Assembly (NCBI RefSeq): GCF_004187715.1
Contig: NZ_QZWF01000001.1
Coordinates: 1 to 64,000, forward strand
DNA from: Streptomyces sp. F001
GTDB taxonomy: Bacteria > Actinomycetota > Actinomycetes > Streptomycetales > Streptomycetaceae
Reading direction: 5' to 3'
DNA: 64,000 nucleotides
Under the pieces are notes generated by a model. The model was not told the DNA's origin. It searched no databases and worked only from the letters and a program-made list of their open reading frames with translations. The translations under genes and the position numbers were made by a program. Shown piece by piece: positions 1-9,025 of the stretch; the stretch's first letter is position 1, and the number at the start of each line of letters is the position of its first letter.

Positions 1-354
1 CTCCTCGACCCTGTCCCGCCCGCCGACCTCACCCGCGCCATCGTCGCCGGAGTGCCGCAGCTCATGGACGAGCTGGACTCCGACACGCGCAACGTCCTGC
101 TCACGCTCGCCCGCGTCTGGACCACCCTCGCCACCGGGGCCATCCGCTCCAAGGACACCGCCGCCGACTGGGTGCTTCGCCGACTGCCGGTCGAGCAGAG
201 CCCGGCGCTGACATGGGCGCGGGACGAGTATCTCGGGGTTCAGCGGGAGGCGCCGTCGCCGGAAGGCGTGCGGGGCTGCGCCGACGCCATGGTCCAAGAA
301 ATTCGTACCCTCGCGGATCAGCCTTCGTACGGCCCGCCCAGGTCCCAGCCCTGA
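1..354 (+). CDS. C-terminal part of an AadA-type aminoglycoside nucleotidyltransferase (cut by window start)
   Basis: Only the last 117 residues are visible; the frame is open from base 1 and ends at TGA 352-354. The succession DPVPPADL, RNVLLTLARVW, TGAIRSKDTAADW and an AR-x-x-YLG tail matches the helical C-terminal half (DUF4111) of AadA/ANT(3'')-type enzymes, which adenylylate streptomycin and spectinomycin. The catalytic nucleotidyltransferase domain lies outside the window, so neither activity nor substrate can be judged. Its last 37 bases overlap the 3' end of the convergent SGNH hydrolase gene. Confidence 0.75.
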   Translation, partial: LLDPVPPADLTRAIVAGVPQLMDELDSDTRNVLLTLARVWTTLATGAIRSKDTAADWVLRRLPVEQSPALTWARDEYLGVQREAPSPEGVRGCADAMVQEIRTLADQPSYGPPRSQP

Positions 355-992
355 TACATCGCGTCCGCGAACGCCGCCGCGATCTTGTGTTCGCCGTTCG
401 CGTTGGGGTGGGTGCCGTCGTACGTGTCCGTGTGGATGTCGTACGACGGCGGTGTCGAGGCCAGCAGCAGCGGGGAGCGGGGCTCGTCCAGGTCGGCCAC
501 CGTCTTCGCGAGGAGTTCGTTGAAGGACGTCACCTGCGCGGCGAAGGGGGCATCCGACATCGCGCGGACGTTCGGGATCACCGGCAGGACGACCATCCGC
601 ACGCGTGCGTTACCCGTCCGCGCCCCGGTGACGAAGGCGCGGACGTTCTCCGCCGTCTGCTCCGCGTTCGTGTAGAAGCCCAGGTCGATCAGGCCGAGGG
701 AGACCAGGAGTACGTCTGCGCGGCTTGCGCGTATCGCGTCGCCGATCAGCGGTGCCATGTGCAGCCAGCCCTCGCCCCAGCCGGCCAGGTGGGAGCGGGG
801 GAAGTCCGGTTCGGCGTAGGCGTACGAGGTGGGGGCGTCGGCGGCCTTGTCGTACAGCGTCTCGCGTGGGCCGACGAGGGTGAACGGGCCGCCGGATGTG
901 GCGCACAGGTGGCGCCACATCCGGTAGCGCCAGGTGTGTTCGCCCGCGCTGCCGATGGTCATGGAGTCGCCTACGGGCATGAACCTGAGCAT
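318..992 (-). CDS. SGNH/GDSL-type hydrolase
   Basis: A 224-residue protein with the SGNH hydrolase blocks. Block I is FMPVGDSMTIG near residues 4-14, with the catalytic Ser in GDS; block V is YDGTHPN near the C terminus, with the Asp-x-x-His pair. The fold serves esterases, lipases and carbohydrate deacetylases, so the substrate is not predictable. No signal peptide is visible from this start, so it is probably cytoplasmic. The ATG at 992 was chosen because it sits directly before the conserved first strand; an upstream in-frame codon would add about 68 residues of unrelated sequence. It overlaps the preceding convergent gene by 37 bases. Confidence 0.82.
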   Translation of the reverse strand: MLRFMPVGDSMTIGSAGEHTWRYRMWRHLCATSGGPFTLVGPRETLYDKAADAPTSYAYAEPDFPRSHLAGWGEGWLHMAPLIGDAIRASRADVLLVSLGLIDLGFYTNAEQTAENVRAFVTGARTGNARVRMVVLPVIPNVRAMSDAPFAAQVTSFNELLAKTVADLDEPRSPLLLASTPPSYDIHTDTYDGTHPNANGEHKIAAAFADAMYQGWDLGGPYEG

Positions 993-1080
993 CCGCTCAT
1001 GATGGATGATCGGCGGGGCCGGTGGGGTGTGAAGCCTGCCACGCACCCAGAACAGGCGTGCGGGGTGGCAGTCTTGGGGG

Positions 1081-2058
1081 ATGCGCCGATCCTTCGCCGT
1101 TCTCGCCGCTGTCCTGCTCACGGGTGCACTCGCCGTGCCGTCCGCCTTCGCCGCCGACGGGGACGAGGGGTTCACGATCAAGGACCCGCGTATCACCGAG
1201 TCCAGCGGGCTGGCTGCATCGCGTCAGCACCCGGGCATCTACTGGACCCACAACGACAGCGACGACGGGGCCTATCTGTACGCCGTGGACAGCTCGACCG
1301 GCGAGACCGTCGCCACCCTCACCCTGACCGGCGTCGGAACGCCCCGGGACGTCGAGGCCGTCTCGATCGGCCCCGGCAACCAGATCTACGTCGGCGACAT
1401 CGGCGACAACCTCGGCGGCACCTGGGACCACGTCTGGATCTACCAGCTGCCCGAGCCCGAGGAGCTCCAGGACCGGACCGTGCGGGCCACGCAGTACGTC
1501 GTGAAGTACTCCGACGGCGCCCGCGACGCCGAGTCGCTCGTCGTGCATCCGAAGACCGGGCGGGTCTACGTCATCGACAAGAAGGAGGAGGGCGGGCACC
1601 TGTACGAGGGGCCGGCGAAGCTGTCCTCCTCCGGAACGAACGTCTTCAAGCCCATCGCCGCCGTCCCCGAACTGGAGGCCACCGACGCCGCGCTGTCCCC
1701 GGACGGCGAACAACTCGCCGTACGCAGCTACTTCGGCGGTATCGCGTACGACTGGAACGGCGGGCAGATCAAGCGGACCGGGCGGCTCAGCGTGCCGTTC
1801 CTGGGGCAGGGGGAGTCCGTCACCTACTCCGCCGACGGGACGAAGCTCATGTACGGCAGTGAGGGGGAGGGGAGTTCGGTGGAGCCGGAGGATGTGCCCG
1901 GGGGGCTCTCCGAGTCCAAGTCGCCGTCGGGCAAGGGGAGTTCGAGCGCTGGTGACGAGGGCGAGGGCGGGGGCTTCTCGGCCCGGACCGGGGCGCTCGC
2001 GGTGGCCGTCGCCTGTGCCGTCCTGCTCGGCTTCCGGGTGCTGCGGCGCAAGGGCTAA
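1081..2058 (+). CDS. Secreted beta-propeller-like protein with C-terminal membrane anchor
   Basis: A 325-residue exported protein. Residues 1-24 form a Sec signal peptide (MRR, hydrophobic core, cleavage after SAFA). The body has propeller-like repeats such as SGLAASRQHPGIYWTHNDSDD and a later ATDAALSPDGEQLAVRS blade, typical of WD40/esterase-like propellers. A Ser/Gly/Glu-rich linker (about 265-300) leads to a single hydrophobic helix and a basic RRKG tail, so it is probably tethered to the outer membrane face. No enzymatic residues are recognisable. It ends 4 bases inside the convergent TetR gene. Confidence 0.75.
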   Translation: MRRSFAVLAAVLLTGALAVPSAFAADGDEGFTIKDPRITESSGLAASRQHPGIYWTHNDSDDGAYLYAVDSSTGETVATLTLTGVGTPRDVEAVSIGPGNQIYVGDIGDNLGGTWDHVWIYQLPEPEELQDRTVRATQYVVKYSDGARDAESLVVHPKTGRVYVIDKKEEGGHLYEGPAKLSSSGTNVFKPIAAVPELEATDAALSPDGEQLAVRSYFGGIAYDWNGGQIKRTGRLSVPFLGQGESVTYSADGTKLMYGSEGEGSSVEPEDVPGGLSESKSPSGKGSSSAGDEGEGGGFSARTGALAVAVACAVLLGFRVLRRKG

Positions 2059-2849
2059 CTCGTAGCGTCACCCCGCTGTGCGACCAGCACCTCGAGGCCG
2101 TCGAGGATGCGTTGCAGGCCGAACTCGAAGTGGTCGAAGTCGGCGCTCCAGGTGCCGTCCGCGAGGGAGGCCATGATCGGGTAGCGGCCGGTGGCCATGA
2201 CCTTCTCCAGGACGGGCACCTGTGCCTGCCAGAACTCCGCGTCCGTCAGGCCCGACCGGTGCTCGGCCTCCTCCTGGTACACCTGGGTGCGCGCGGCGCC
2301 GACGACGTACGAGTCGACCATGATGATCGCCGAGACCAGCTCCGGGTCGGTCAGGCCCATGGGCTTGATGCGGGAGAGGACCTTCTCCATGCCGTCGAGG
2401 GCGCTGGGGCCGAGGATCGGGCGGGCCTGGTTGACGTGGAGCAGCCAGGGGTGGCGGCGGTAGAGGGCGAGGGTGGCGCGGCCCAGGGCCTCCAGTGCGG
2501 AACGCCAGGTGCCGTCGCCGAGGTCGGCGGGGTTCTCGGAGGGGCGCTGGACGCGGTCCAGCATCAGGTCGAGCAGCTCGGCCTTGCCGGGGACGTACCG
2601 GTACAGCGACATCGCGCCGGTGCCGAGTTCGGCGGCGATACGGCGCATGGACACGGCGTCCAGGCCCTCCGTGTCCGCGACCCGGACGGCCGCTTCCACG
2701 ATCCGGTCCAGGGTCAGCCCGGGTTTGGGACCGCGACTGGGCCGTCGGCCGGTGTCCCACAGGAGTTCGAGGGTGCGGACGATGTCGCCGCTGCCGCTGG
2801 TCTCCGTGGCGCCGGTGCGCCCGCCGGTGCCGCTCTTGCCACTCGTCAT
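2055..2849 (-). CDS. TetR-family transcriptional regulator
   Basis: A 264-residue repressor. After a Gly/Ser-rich N-terminal extension of about 40 residues comes a TetR HTH: LTLDRIVEAAVRVADTEG, then MRRIAAELGTGAMSLYRYV (about 45-95). The C-terminal part matches the TetR_C domain common in actinobacterial regulators of drug exporters. It is divergent from the DrrAB-type exporter genes, and the 95-bp gap between them contains a large inverted repeat (2880-2915), so it probably represses the exporter and itself. The ligand is unknown. Confidence 0.9.
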   Translation of the reverse strand: MTSGKSGTGGRTGATETSGSGDIVRTLELLWDTGRRPSRGPKPGLTLDRIVEAAVRVADTEGLDAVSMRRIAAELGTGAMSLYRYVPGKAELLDLMLDRVQRPSENPADLGDGTWRSALEALGRATLALYRRHPWLLHVNQARPILGPSALDGMEKVLSRIKPMGLTDPELVSAIIMVDSYVVGAARTQVYQEEAEHRSGLTDAEFWQAQVPVLEKVMATGRYPIMASLADGTWSADFDHFEFGLQRILDGLEVLVAQRGDATS

Positions 2850-2879
2850 GACCTCAGCTTATGTCCCCGGAGAAAAACT

Positions 2880-2915
2880 GAGTACGTCGTACGCGAAATA
2901 GGGTACGGTGTACTC
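2880..2915. promoter_or_regulatory. Inverted-repeat operator between TetR and ABC exporter genes
   Basis: An imperfect 36-bp palindrome: left arm GAGTACGTCGTAC, 10-bp centre, right arm GTACGGTGTACTC. Each arm contains GAGTAC and CGTAC separated by two bases that break the symmetry. It lies between the divergent starts at 2849 and 2945, where it could overlap both promoters. Binding by the adjacent TetR protein is inferred. Confidence 0.75.
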
Positions 2916-2944
2916 GGTTGGTGCGGGTATCGGAAGGGACAACC

Positions 2945-3904
2945 ATGGACGGATACGCGGTCCGGGCCGAGGGCCTGGAGAAGCGCTACGGCGAGAAACG
3001 CGCCCTCGACGGCTTCGACCTGGCCGTGCGCGAGGGCACCGTACACGGACTGCTCGGGCCGAACGGGGCGGGCAAGACCACCGCCGTACGCATCCTCTCC
3101 ACGCTCGTCCGGCTGGACGGCGGGCGCGCGACGGTGGCCGGACTCGACGTGGTCCGGCAGTCGCGCGAGGTGCGGGCGAGGATCGGACTCACCGGGCAGT
3201 ACGCGGCGGTGGACGAGGTGCTCACCGGGCGGCAGAACCTGGAGATGTTCGGCCGGCTGTTCCACCTGGGTGGGAAGCGGGCCAAGCTGCGCGCCACCGA
3301 GCTGCTGGAGCAGTTCGACCTGACCGACGCCGCCGACAAGGGCGTCGGCAAGTACAGCGGCGGCATGCGGCGCCGCCTCGACCTCGCCGCCTCGATGATC
3401 CTGGCCCCGGCGGTCCTCTTCCTCGACGAGCCGACGACGGGGCTGGATCCCCGCAGCCGCGGTGAGGTCTGGGAGTCGGTGCGGGCGCTGGTGGCGAGTG
3501 GGACGACGGTGCTGCTGACCACGCAGTACCTGGAGGAGGCCGACAAGCTCGCCTCGCACATCACCGTCATCGACCAGGGGCGGGCCATCGCCGACGACAC
3601 CCCGGACGGGCTGAAGAACCGGGTCGGCGGCGACCGTATCGAGGTCGTGGTCGCCGAGCGGTCCGAGATCCCCCGGGTGGTGAAGGCGGTCGCCCGGGTC
3701 TCGGACGGCGAACCCGAGGCCGACGAGACCGAGTTGAGGGTGCACGCCCCGGTCACCGACCGGGTGTCCGCGCTGACGGACGTGGCCCGCACGCTCCAGG
3801 ACGAGGGCGTCCGCGTCGAGGACATCGGGCTGCGCAGGCCCAGCCTCGACGACGTGTTCCTGCGCCTGACCGGACACCGCACCGAGAAGGAGGCCGCCGT
3901 ATGA
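2945..3904 (+). CDS. ABC transporter ATP-binding protein, DrrA type
   Basis: A 319-residue ATPase of a drug-type ABC exporter. Walker A is GPNGAGKTT (about 38-46), the signature [11 protein letters not shown], and Walker [14 protein letters not shown]; the C-terminal 80 residues form the DrrA-type accessory region. The ATG at 2945 follows a GGAAGGGA ribosome-binding site; an upstream in-frame TTG at 2918 has none. It overlaps the permease gene by ATGA at 3901, so both subunits are translationally coupled. The operator at 2880-2915 suggests control by the divergent TetR protein. Confidence 0.92.
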   Translation: MDGYAVRAEGLEKRYGEKRALDGFDLAVREGTVHGLLGPNGAGKTTAVRILSTLVRLDGGRATVAGLDVVRQSREVRARIGLTGQYAAVDEVLTGRQNLEMFGRLFHLGGKRAKLRATELLEQFDLTDAADKGVGKYSGGMRRRLDLAASMILAPAVLFLDEPTTGLDPRSRGEVWESVRALVASGTTVLLTTQYLEEADKLASHITVIDQGRAIADDTPDGLKNRVGGDRIEVVVAERSEIPRVVKAVARVSDGEPEADETELRVHAPVTDRVSALTDVARTLQDEGVRVEDIGLRRPSLDDVFLRLTGHRTEKEAAV

Positions 3905-4722
3905 GCGCCGTGGACCTGACCGGCCCGGCTGCGCGCGGGCGTGCGTACTGGCTGCTCGCCGACTGCTGGAACATCGTCCGGCGGGGCCTGACCCACTACC
4001 AGCGCCAGCCCGTCAACATCGCCTGGCAGCTGGGCTTCCCGATCCTGTCCGTGCTGCTGTACGGCTATGTCTTCGGCAGCGCGATGAAGGTGCCCGGCGG
4101 CGGGGACTACCAGGACTTCCTGATGCCGGGCATGTTCGTGATGACCATGGCGTTCGGCTTCATCAACACCGCCACGGTCGTGGTGTACGACTCCACCAAG
4201 GGCGTCATCGACCGGTTCCGCTCGATGCCGATGGCCTCGTCCGCGGTGGTCGCCGGGCGCGGGGTGACCGATCTGATCGTCGCCTGCGCCGAGTTGGGGA
4301 TCATGATGCTGACGGCGCTGGCCATGGGCTGGCGGCCGGACGGGGGGTGGGGCTTCCTCGCCGCGTTCGGGCTGCTGCTGTGGCTGCGGTTCGCGCTCAT
4401 CTGGATCGGGGTGTGGCTCGGACTGATCGTGCCCAACCCGGAGGCGGCGGGCGGACTGTTCGCGGTGGCCTTCCCGCTGACGATGATCTCCAGCATCTTC
4501 GTCGCGCCCCAGCTGATGCCCGACTGGCTGGGCTGGGTGGCGGCCTGGAACCCGATCTCGTCCACGGCCGCGGCCACGCGCGAGCTGTTCGGGACGCCGA
4601 TCGGCGGCGGCGACTCCTGGGTCGAGCAGAACGCGCTGCTGATGGCGGGGGTGTGGCCGGTGGTGCTGACGGTGATCTTCCTGCCGCTGGCGGTGCGGCG
4701 TTTTCAGAAGCTCAGCCGCTGA
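3901..4722 (+). CDS. ABC transporter permease, DrrB/ABC-2 type
   Basis: A 273-residue membrane subunit pairing with the DrrA-type ATPase. It has the ABC-2 layout: a cytoplasmic N terminus ([17 protein letters not shown]), about six hydrophobic segments, and the conserved loop [16 protein letters not shown] before the second membrane pair. The start overlaps the ATPase stop (ATGA). The gene ends in the residues [16 protein letters not shown], and this tail is repeated twice more downstream (4787-4852), which points to a local duplication. The exported compound is unknown. Confidence 0.9.
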   Translation: MSAVDLTGPAARGRAYWLLADCWNIVRRGLTHYQRQPVNIAWQLGFPILSVLLYGYVFGSAMKVPGGGDYQDFLMPGMFVMTMAFGFINTATVVVYDSTKGVIDRFRSMPMASSAVVAGRGVTDLIVACAELGIMMLTALAMGWRPDGGWGFLAAFGLLLWLRFALIWIGVWLGLIVPNPEAAGGLFAVAFPLTMISSIFVAPQLMPDWLGWVAAWNPISSTAAATRELFGTPIGGGDSWVEQNALLMAGVWPVVLTVIFLPLAVRRFQKLSR

Positions 4723-4786
4723 CTCGGCTGGGGGTCTGGGGGCCCGCGGCGGAGCCGCTGATGTCACAGCCCCCAGGAGATGCAGC

Positions 4787-4852
4787 CTGCCGCTGGCCGT
4801 CCGGCGGTTCCAGAAGCTGAGCCGCTGACGGTTCCAGAAGCTCAGCCGCTGA
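4787..4852 (+). repeat. Two extra copies of the permease gene 3' tail
   Basis: The last 42 bases of the permease gene (4681-4722, residues [13 protein letters not shown] plus stop) recur at 4787-4828 with synonymous changes only, again ending in TGA. A third, 24-base copy (RFQKLSR plus stop) follows immediately at 4829-4852. The copies carry no start codon and no upstream coding sequence, so they are non-coding relics. The intervening 4737-4776 is a degenerate copy of the dispersed GGCGGAGCCGC repeat. Confidence 0.85.
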
Positions 4853-4860
4853 CGGCTCAA

Positions 4861-4900
4861 CGACGAGGGGCGCCCGGAGAGTTCCGGGCGCCCCTCGTCG
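4861..4900. terminator. Hairpin terminator between permease and serC
   Basis: A perfect 17-bp stem (CGACGAGGGGCGCCCGG and its complement) with a 6-base loop AGAGTT. It lies between the convergent permease and serC genes, 15 bases past the serC stop, and can serve both directions. There is no U-tract, as is usual in Streptomyces. Confidence 0.88.
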
Positions 4901-4915
4901 TCGTACGGGAAACCG

Positions 4916-6046
<1,131 letters not shown>

Positions 6047-6106
6047 GCCGTTTCGGGAAACCCGGGCGAAACCTCGTCCGTCGGGTGAGACGGCGTTTCG
6101 CCTGCC

Positions 6107-6195
6107 GTGGGGCCCGGGGGCTGCCGCCCCCGGGCCCCCGCTTCGGCCCTGAAGGGGCCTCGTCCCCGCACGCCGGACGGGCTGGACGGCGTGCG
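6107..6195. repeat. GC-hairpin intergenic repeat (CCCGGGGG family)
   Basis: An 11-bp perfect hairpin, GGCCCGGGGGC / GCCCCCGGGCC with loop TGCC (6111-6136), followed by CGCTTCGGCCC and CGCCGGACGGGCTGG. I recognise this arrangement as a common dispersed intergenic element of Streptomyces genomes, from memory only. It lies between the 3' end of the GH32-like gene and the serC promoter and may terminate transcription of the former. Confidence 0.6.
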
Positions 6196-6274
6196 ACCGG
6201 AGCCGAGAGACCGCCGGCCACCGCAGCAGCGGGAACCCAGCCGGACCGGCGCGAGAAGCCGCCCTCGGTGTGGG

Positions 6275-7633
6275 TCAGCGCGGTGACGGCCCTGGCCAGA
6301 CGGCCGAGGCGTCGTCTCGGTGGGGGTCGGGCAGGCGGACCGGGCGGACGGAAACGGGGTGGCGGAGGCCTTCGGCGTAAGCCGCCCACGGGGCTGGGCG
6401 GCCGGAGTAGCACAGGGTGGTGAGGGCGAAGACGCCGTCGGCGTAGACCTCGACGTACTCGCCGATGGTGAGGATGCGCAGCGAGGCGGCGGGTTCCGGC
6501 AGGAGGGTTTCGCCGAGCCGGTCGCCGTCAGGGCCGGTCACCCAGAGGTTCTTGCCGTCGCAGCCGACCGTGAGCGCGGGGCGGTCCGCGTCGGAGGCAT
6601 CGGAGGCAAGTGTGCGCAGGGTGATCTCGGTGCGGCCGGAGATGCCGACGTCGCCGACCGCGTGCAGGGGAGCGTCGTAGGTCTCCTCGCCGAGCCAGTG
6701 GTCCAGGCCCGGCCACCACTCCAGGCGGGGCGCCGAGTCCTGCGGTACGACAAGGGACTTGGGCTGGGCGAGCATGCCGCGGCAGCGGTCGCCGGTGTCG
6801 GTGAGGCCGACGCGGCGCGGGGTGGTGTGCAGCACGACGCGGGAGCCGTCGGGGGCGGCGATGACGCGGGGGGCGTACGAACCCGTCGGGCCGAGAGGGC
6901 CGCGACGGGTCCAGGGGCCGCGCAGGCGCGGGGCGGTCCACGCCTCGAAGCCCCGCGTGGCGCCGATGGAGCCGAGCAGCAGCCAGCTGCCGTCGTCGAG
7001 GCGTTCGAGGACCGGGCACTCCAGCTCGTCGATGTCGCCGGGGGAGATGAGCGGCGGGTGGACGGTCCAGTGCTCCAGGTCGTCGGAGGTGGCCCAGGCG
7101 ACACACCCGCTGACCTCGACCGGCAGGGAGGCGTCGGCGGCGCAGACCACCATCACCCAGCCCTCCGACTCGTCGTCGCGCACGACGAAGGGGTCGCGCC
7201 AGCCCATGCGTTCACCCGTGCGGTACCAGCGCGCGTCGGCCTCGACGACCGGCCCCGTGCCGTGACGGCGCCAGCCGGTGCCGTCGGTGCGGTCGGAGTA
7301 CGCCAGACCCACCGACTGCAGCGGCCAGCCGCCCGGGGTCAGCCCCGAGACGCCCGTGTAGAACATCGCCGTGCCGGCGCCGTGCGGGACGATGTGCATG
7401 GTCCACACCGCCTGCTGGTCGAAGCGGCCCGGCAGGCCGTTGCCGAAGGCCGTGCCCTGCGGCTCCCAGTGGACCAGGTCGGCGGAGGTGGCCCGGCCGT
7501 ACGACGTCTCCATGCGCAGGTGGTCGAACTCGGTCGTCCACGGGCCCTGCAGATGCAGCACGGTGTACGTGCCCTCCGCGTCGCGCAGGAGGTCGAAGTC
7601 GTTCACGCAGAGGCCGGGCGGGGCGTATCGCAT
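6275..7633 (-). CDS. GH32-like (beta-fructosidase superfamily) glycosidase, intracellular
   Basis: A 452-residue protein with the marks of glycoside hydrolase clan J. VNDFD at residues 10-14 stands at the place of the WMNDPNG nucleophile motif (nucleophile Asp about 12), WRDPF at 145-149 is the transition-state RDP motif, and ELECP at 203-207 carries the acid/base Glu. Five-blade propeller spacing follows, then a beta-sandwich-like C terminus. There is no signal peptide, so it would act on an imported oligosaccharide. It is divergent from a LacI repressor and faces a sugar transporter, which supports a beta-fructoside or related substrate. The departure from NDPNG makes the exact specificity doubtful. 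Confidence 0.8.
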   Translation of the reverse strand: MRYAPPGLCVNDFDLLRDAEGTYTVLHLQGPWTTEFDHLRMETSYGRATSADLVHWEPQGTAFGNGLPGRFDQQAVWTMHIVPHGAGTAMFYTGVSGLTPGGWPLQSVGLAYSDRTDGTGWRRHGTGPVVEADARWYRTGERMGWRDPFVVRDDESEGWVMVVCAADASLPVEVSGCVAWATSDDLEHWTVHPPLISPGDIDELECPVLERLDDGSWLLLGSIGATRGFEAWTAPRLRGPWTRRGPLGPTGSYAPRVIAAPDGSRVVLHTTPRRVGLTDTGDRCRGMLAQPKSLVVPQDSAPRLEWWPGLDHWLGEETYDAPLHAVGDVGISGRTEITLRTLASDASDADRPALTVGCDGKNLWVTGPDGDRLGETLLPEPAASLRILTIGEYVEVYADGVFALTTLCYSGRPAPWAAYAEGLRHPVSVRPVRLPDPHRDDASAVWPGPSPR

Positions 7634-7729
7634 GGACAGGTCCTGTCTGCTCGCAGCAGCAACTCAAACGTGTGCGCTGGGTTCTGGCTGGTGAGAGATT
7701 CTTTGGGGGGTGGTCGAAGTAAATCTGAA

Positions 7730-7743
7730 CGCAAACGCTTGCG
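7730..7743. promoter_or_regulatory. LacI-type operator
   Basis: The core CGCAAACGCTTGCG, with 12 of 14 positions symmetric, has the central CG and GCAA/TTGC arms typical of LacI/GalR-family operators. It lies between the divergent GH32-like gene (start 7633) and the lacI-type gene (start 7843), where it could repress both. Confidence 0.75.
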
Positions 7744-7842
7744 CAACCGGGTGGGCGGGTTTACGGTCACGTCACTCGCCCCTCACGCCGATGTGACGTT
7801 CGAACCTCTTCACGCGGTGTGCACCCGATCAAGGAGCGTCCC

Positions 7843-8862
7843 GTGACGGTCAGCATCACCGATGTCGCCGAGGCCACCGGGGTCTCGGCGTCCACCGTGT
7901 CCCGCGCCCTGCGCGGCCGCCCCGGAGTGTCGGAGGAGATGCGGGTACGGATCGTCGCGGCCGCCGCCGAACTGGGCTACACCGCCTCGCGCTCGGCCTC
8001 CAGCCTGGCCGGCGGGCGCACCTACACCATCGGGGTCGTCGTCCCGTACGTGGGCCGCTGGTTCTTCGGCACCGTGCTGGACGCGGCCGAGAAGGTCTTC
8101 AGTGCCGCCGGCTACGACGTCCTGCTGTACAACCTCGGCTCACCGGAGGCACGCAAGCGTTTCTTCACCAAGCTGCCGATCCGCAAGCGGGTCGACGCCG
8201 TGCTGTCGCTGCTGATCCCGGACCCGGAGGAGGCCGCCGCCCTGCGGTCGCTCGACGTGCCGTTGGCGACCACGGTCGGCGGCGCCAGGCCCGGCTTCAT
8301 GGTGGTCGGCATCGACGACCGCGGCGGGGCGGAGAGCGCCGTACGGCATCTGGTGAACCTCGGCCACCGGCGGATCGGCATGATCTCCGGGGCCAGCGAG
8401 CCGCTGCACTGGACGACGCCGATCGACCGTCGGCAGGGCTACCTGGACGTGCTGGCCGACGCCGGGATCGAGCACGATCCCGCCCTGGAGGCGGACGGCG
8501 GTTACACGGTCGAGGGCGGCGAGCGGGCCATGACCGAGCTGCTGGCCCTGCGCCACCCGCCGACCGCCGTGTTCGCCCAGTCCGACGAGATGGCGATGGG
8601 CGCCCTGCGCGCCCTGCGCCGGCACCGGCTGAGGGTTCCGGAGGACGTGTCCGTCGTCGGCTTCGACGATCATGAACTGTCCGAGGTGGTCGGGCTGACC
8701 ACCGTGGCCCAGCCGGTCGCGGCCCAGGGCCAGGAGGCGGCCCGGCTGCTGCTGGCGCAGCTGGACGACCCGGACGCCGGGCCGCCCCACCCGGTCGAGA
8801 TGCCCATCCGCTTCATCCTCCGCGAGACCACCGCGCCGCCGAACCCCCGGAGGCAGCGGTAG
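7843..8862 (+). CDS. LacI-family transcriptional repressor
   Basis: A 339-residue regulator. The N-terminal HTH reads SITDVAEATGVSASTVSRAL (about 4-23), followed by the hinge helix SRSASSLAGG and a type I periplasmic-binding-protein-like sugar domain with GIDDRGG, GHRRIGMISG and VVGFDDHE. The GTG at 7843 was chosen because AGGAG lies 7 bases upstream; the in-frame GTG at 7819 has no such site. It probably senses the sugar taken up by the downstream transporter and acts at 7730-7743 and perhaps upstream of the binding-protein gene. Confidence 0.93.
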   Translation: MTVSITDVAEATGVSASTVSRALRGRPGVSEEMRVRIVAAAAELGYTASRSASSLAGGRTYTIGVVVPYVGRWFFGTVLDAAEKVFSAAGYDVLLYNLGSPEARKRFFTKLPIRKRVDAVLSLLIPDPEEAAALRSLDVPLATTVGGARPGFMVVGIDDRGGAESAVRHLVNLGHRRIGMISGASEPLHWTTPIDRRQGYLDVLADAGIEHDPALEADGGYTVEGGERAMTELLALRHPPTAVFAQSDEMAMGALRALRRHRLRVPEDVSVVGFDDHELSEVVGLTTVAQPVAAQGQEAARLLLAQLDDPDAGPPHPVEMPIRFILRETTAPPNPRRQR

Positions 8863-8928
8863 CTCCTGTCCCCGCCCCCGGGTCCTTTGATTCCCGCACG
8901 CCCCCGGAGGGTCGCTTCAGCCCCGGCC

Positions 8929-9015
8929 CCACACTCCTCGCACCCCCACACTCCTCGCACCCCCACACTCCTCGCACCCACCGCACTCCTCGCACCCACC
9001 GCACACCCCGCACGG
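8929..9015. repeat. 17-bp tandem minisatellite in the leader of the sugar-binding protein gene
   Basis: The unit CCACACTCCTCGCACCC occurs three times without change (8929-8945, 8946-8962, 8963-8979). A fourth copy with one change (8981-8997) and a degenerate fifth (8999-9015) follow with an extra spacer base. It ends just before the GGAGG ribosome-binding site of the binding-protein gene, so it makes up most of the 5' leader if transcription starts upstream. Confidence 0.9.
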
Positions 9016-9025
9016 AGGCACAACC

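Noticed and set aside
8929..9015. Possible CRISPR array
   Set aside because: Units are 17 bp and directly adjacent without unique spacers; it is a minisatellite, and no cas genes are present.
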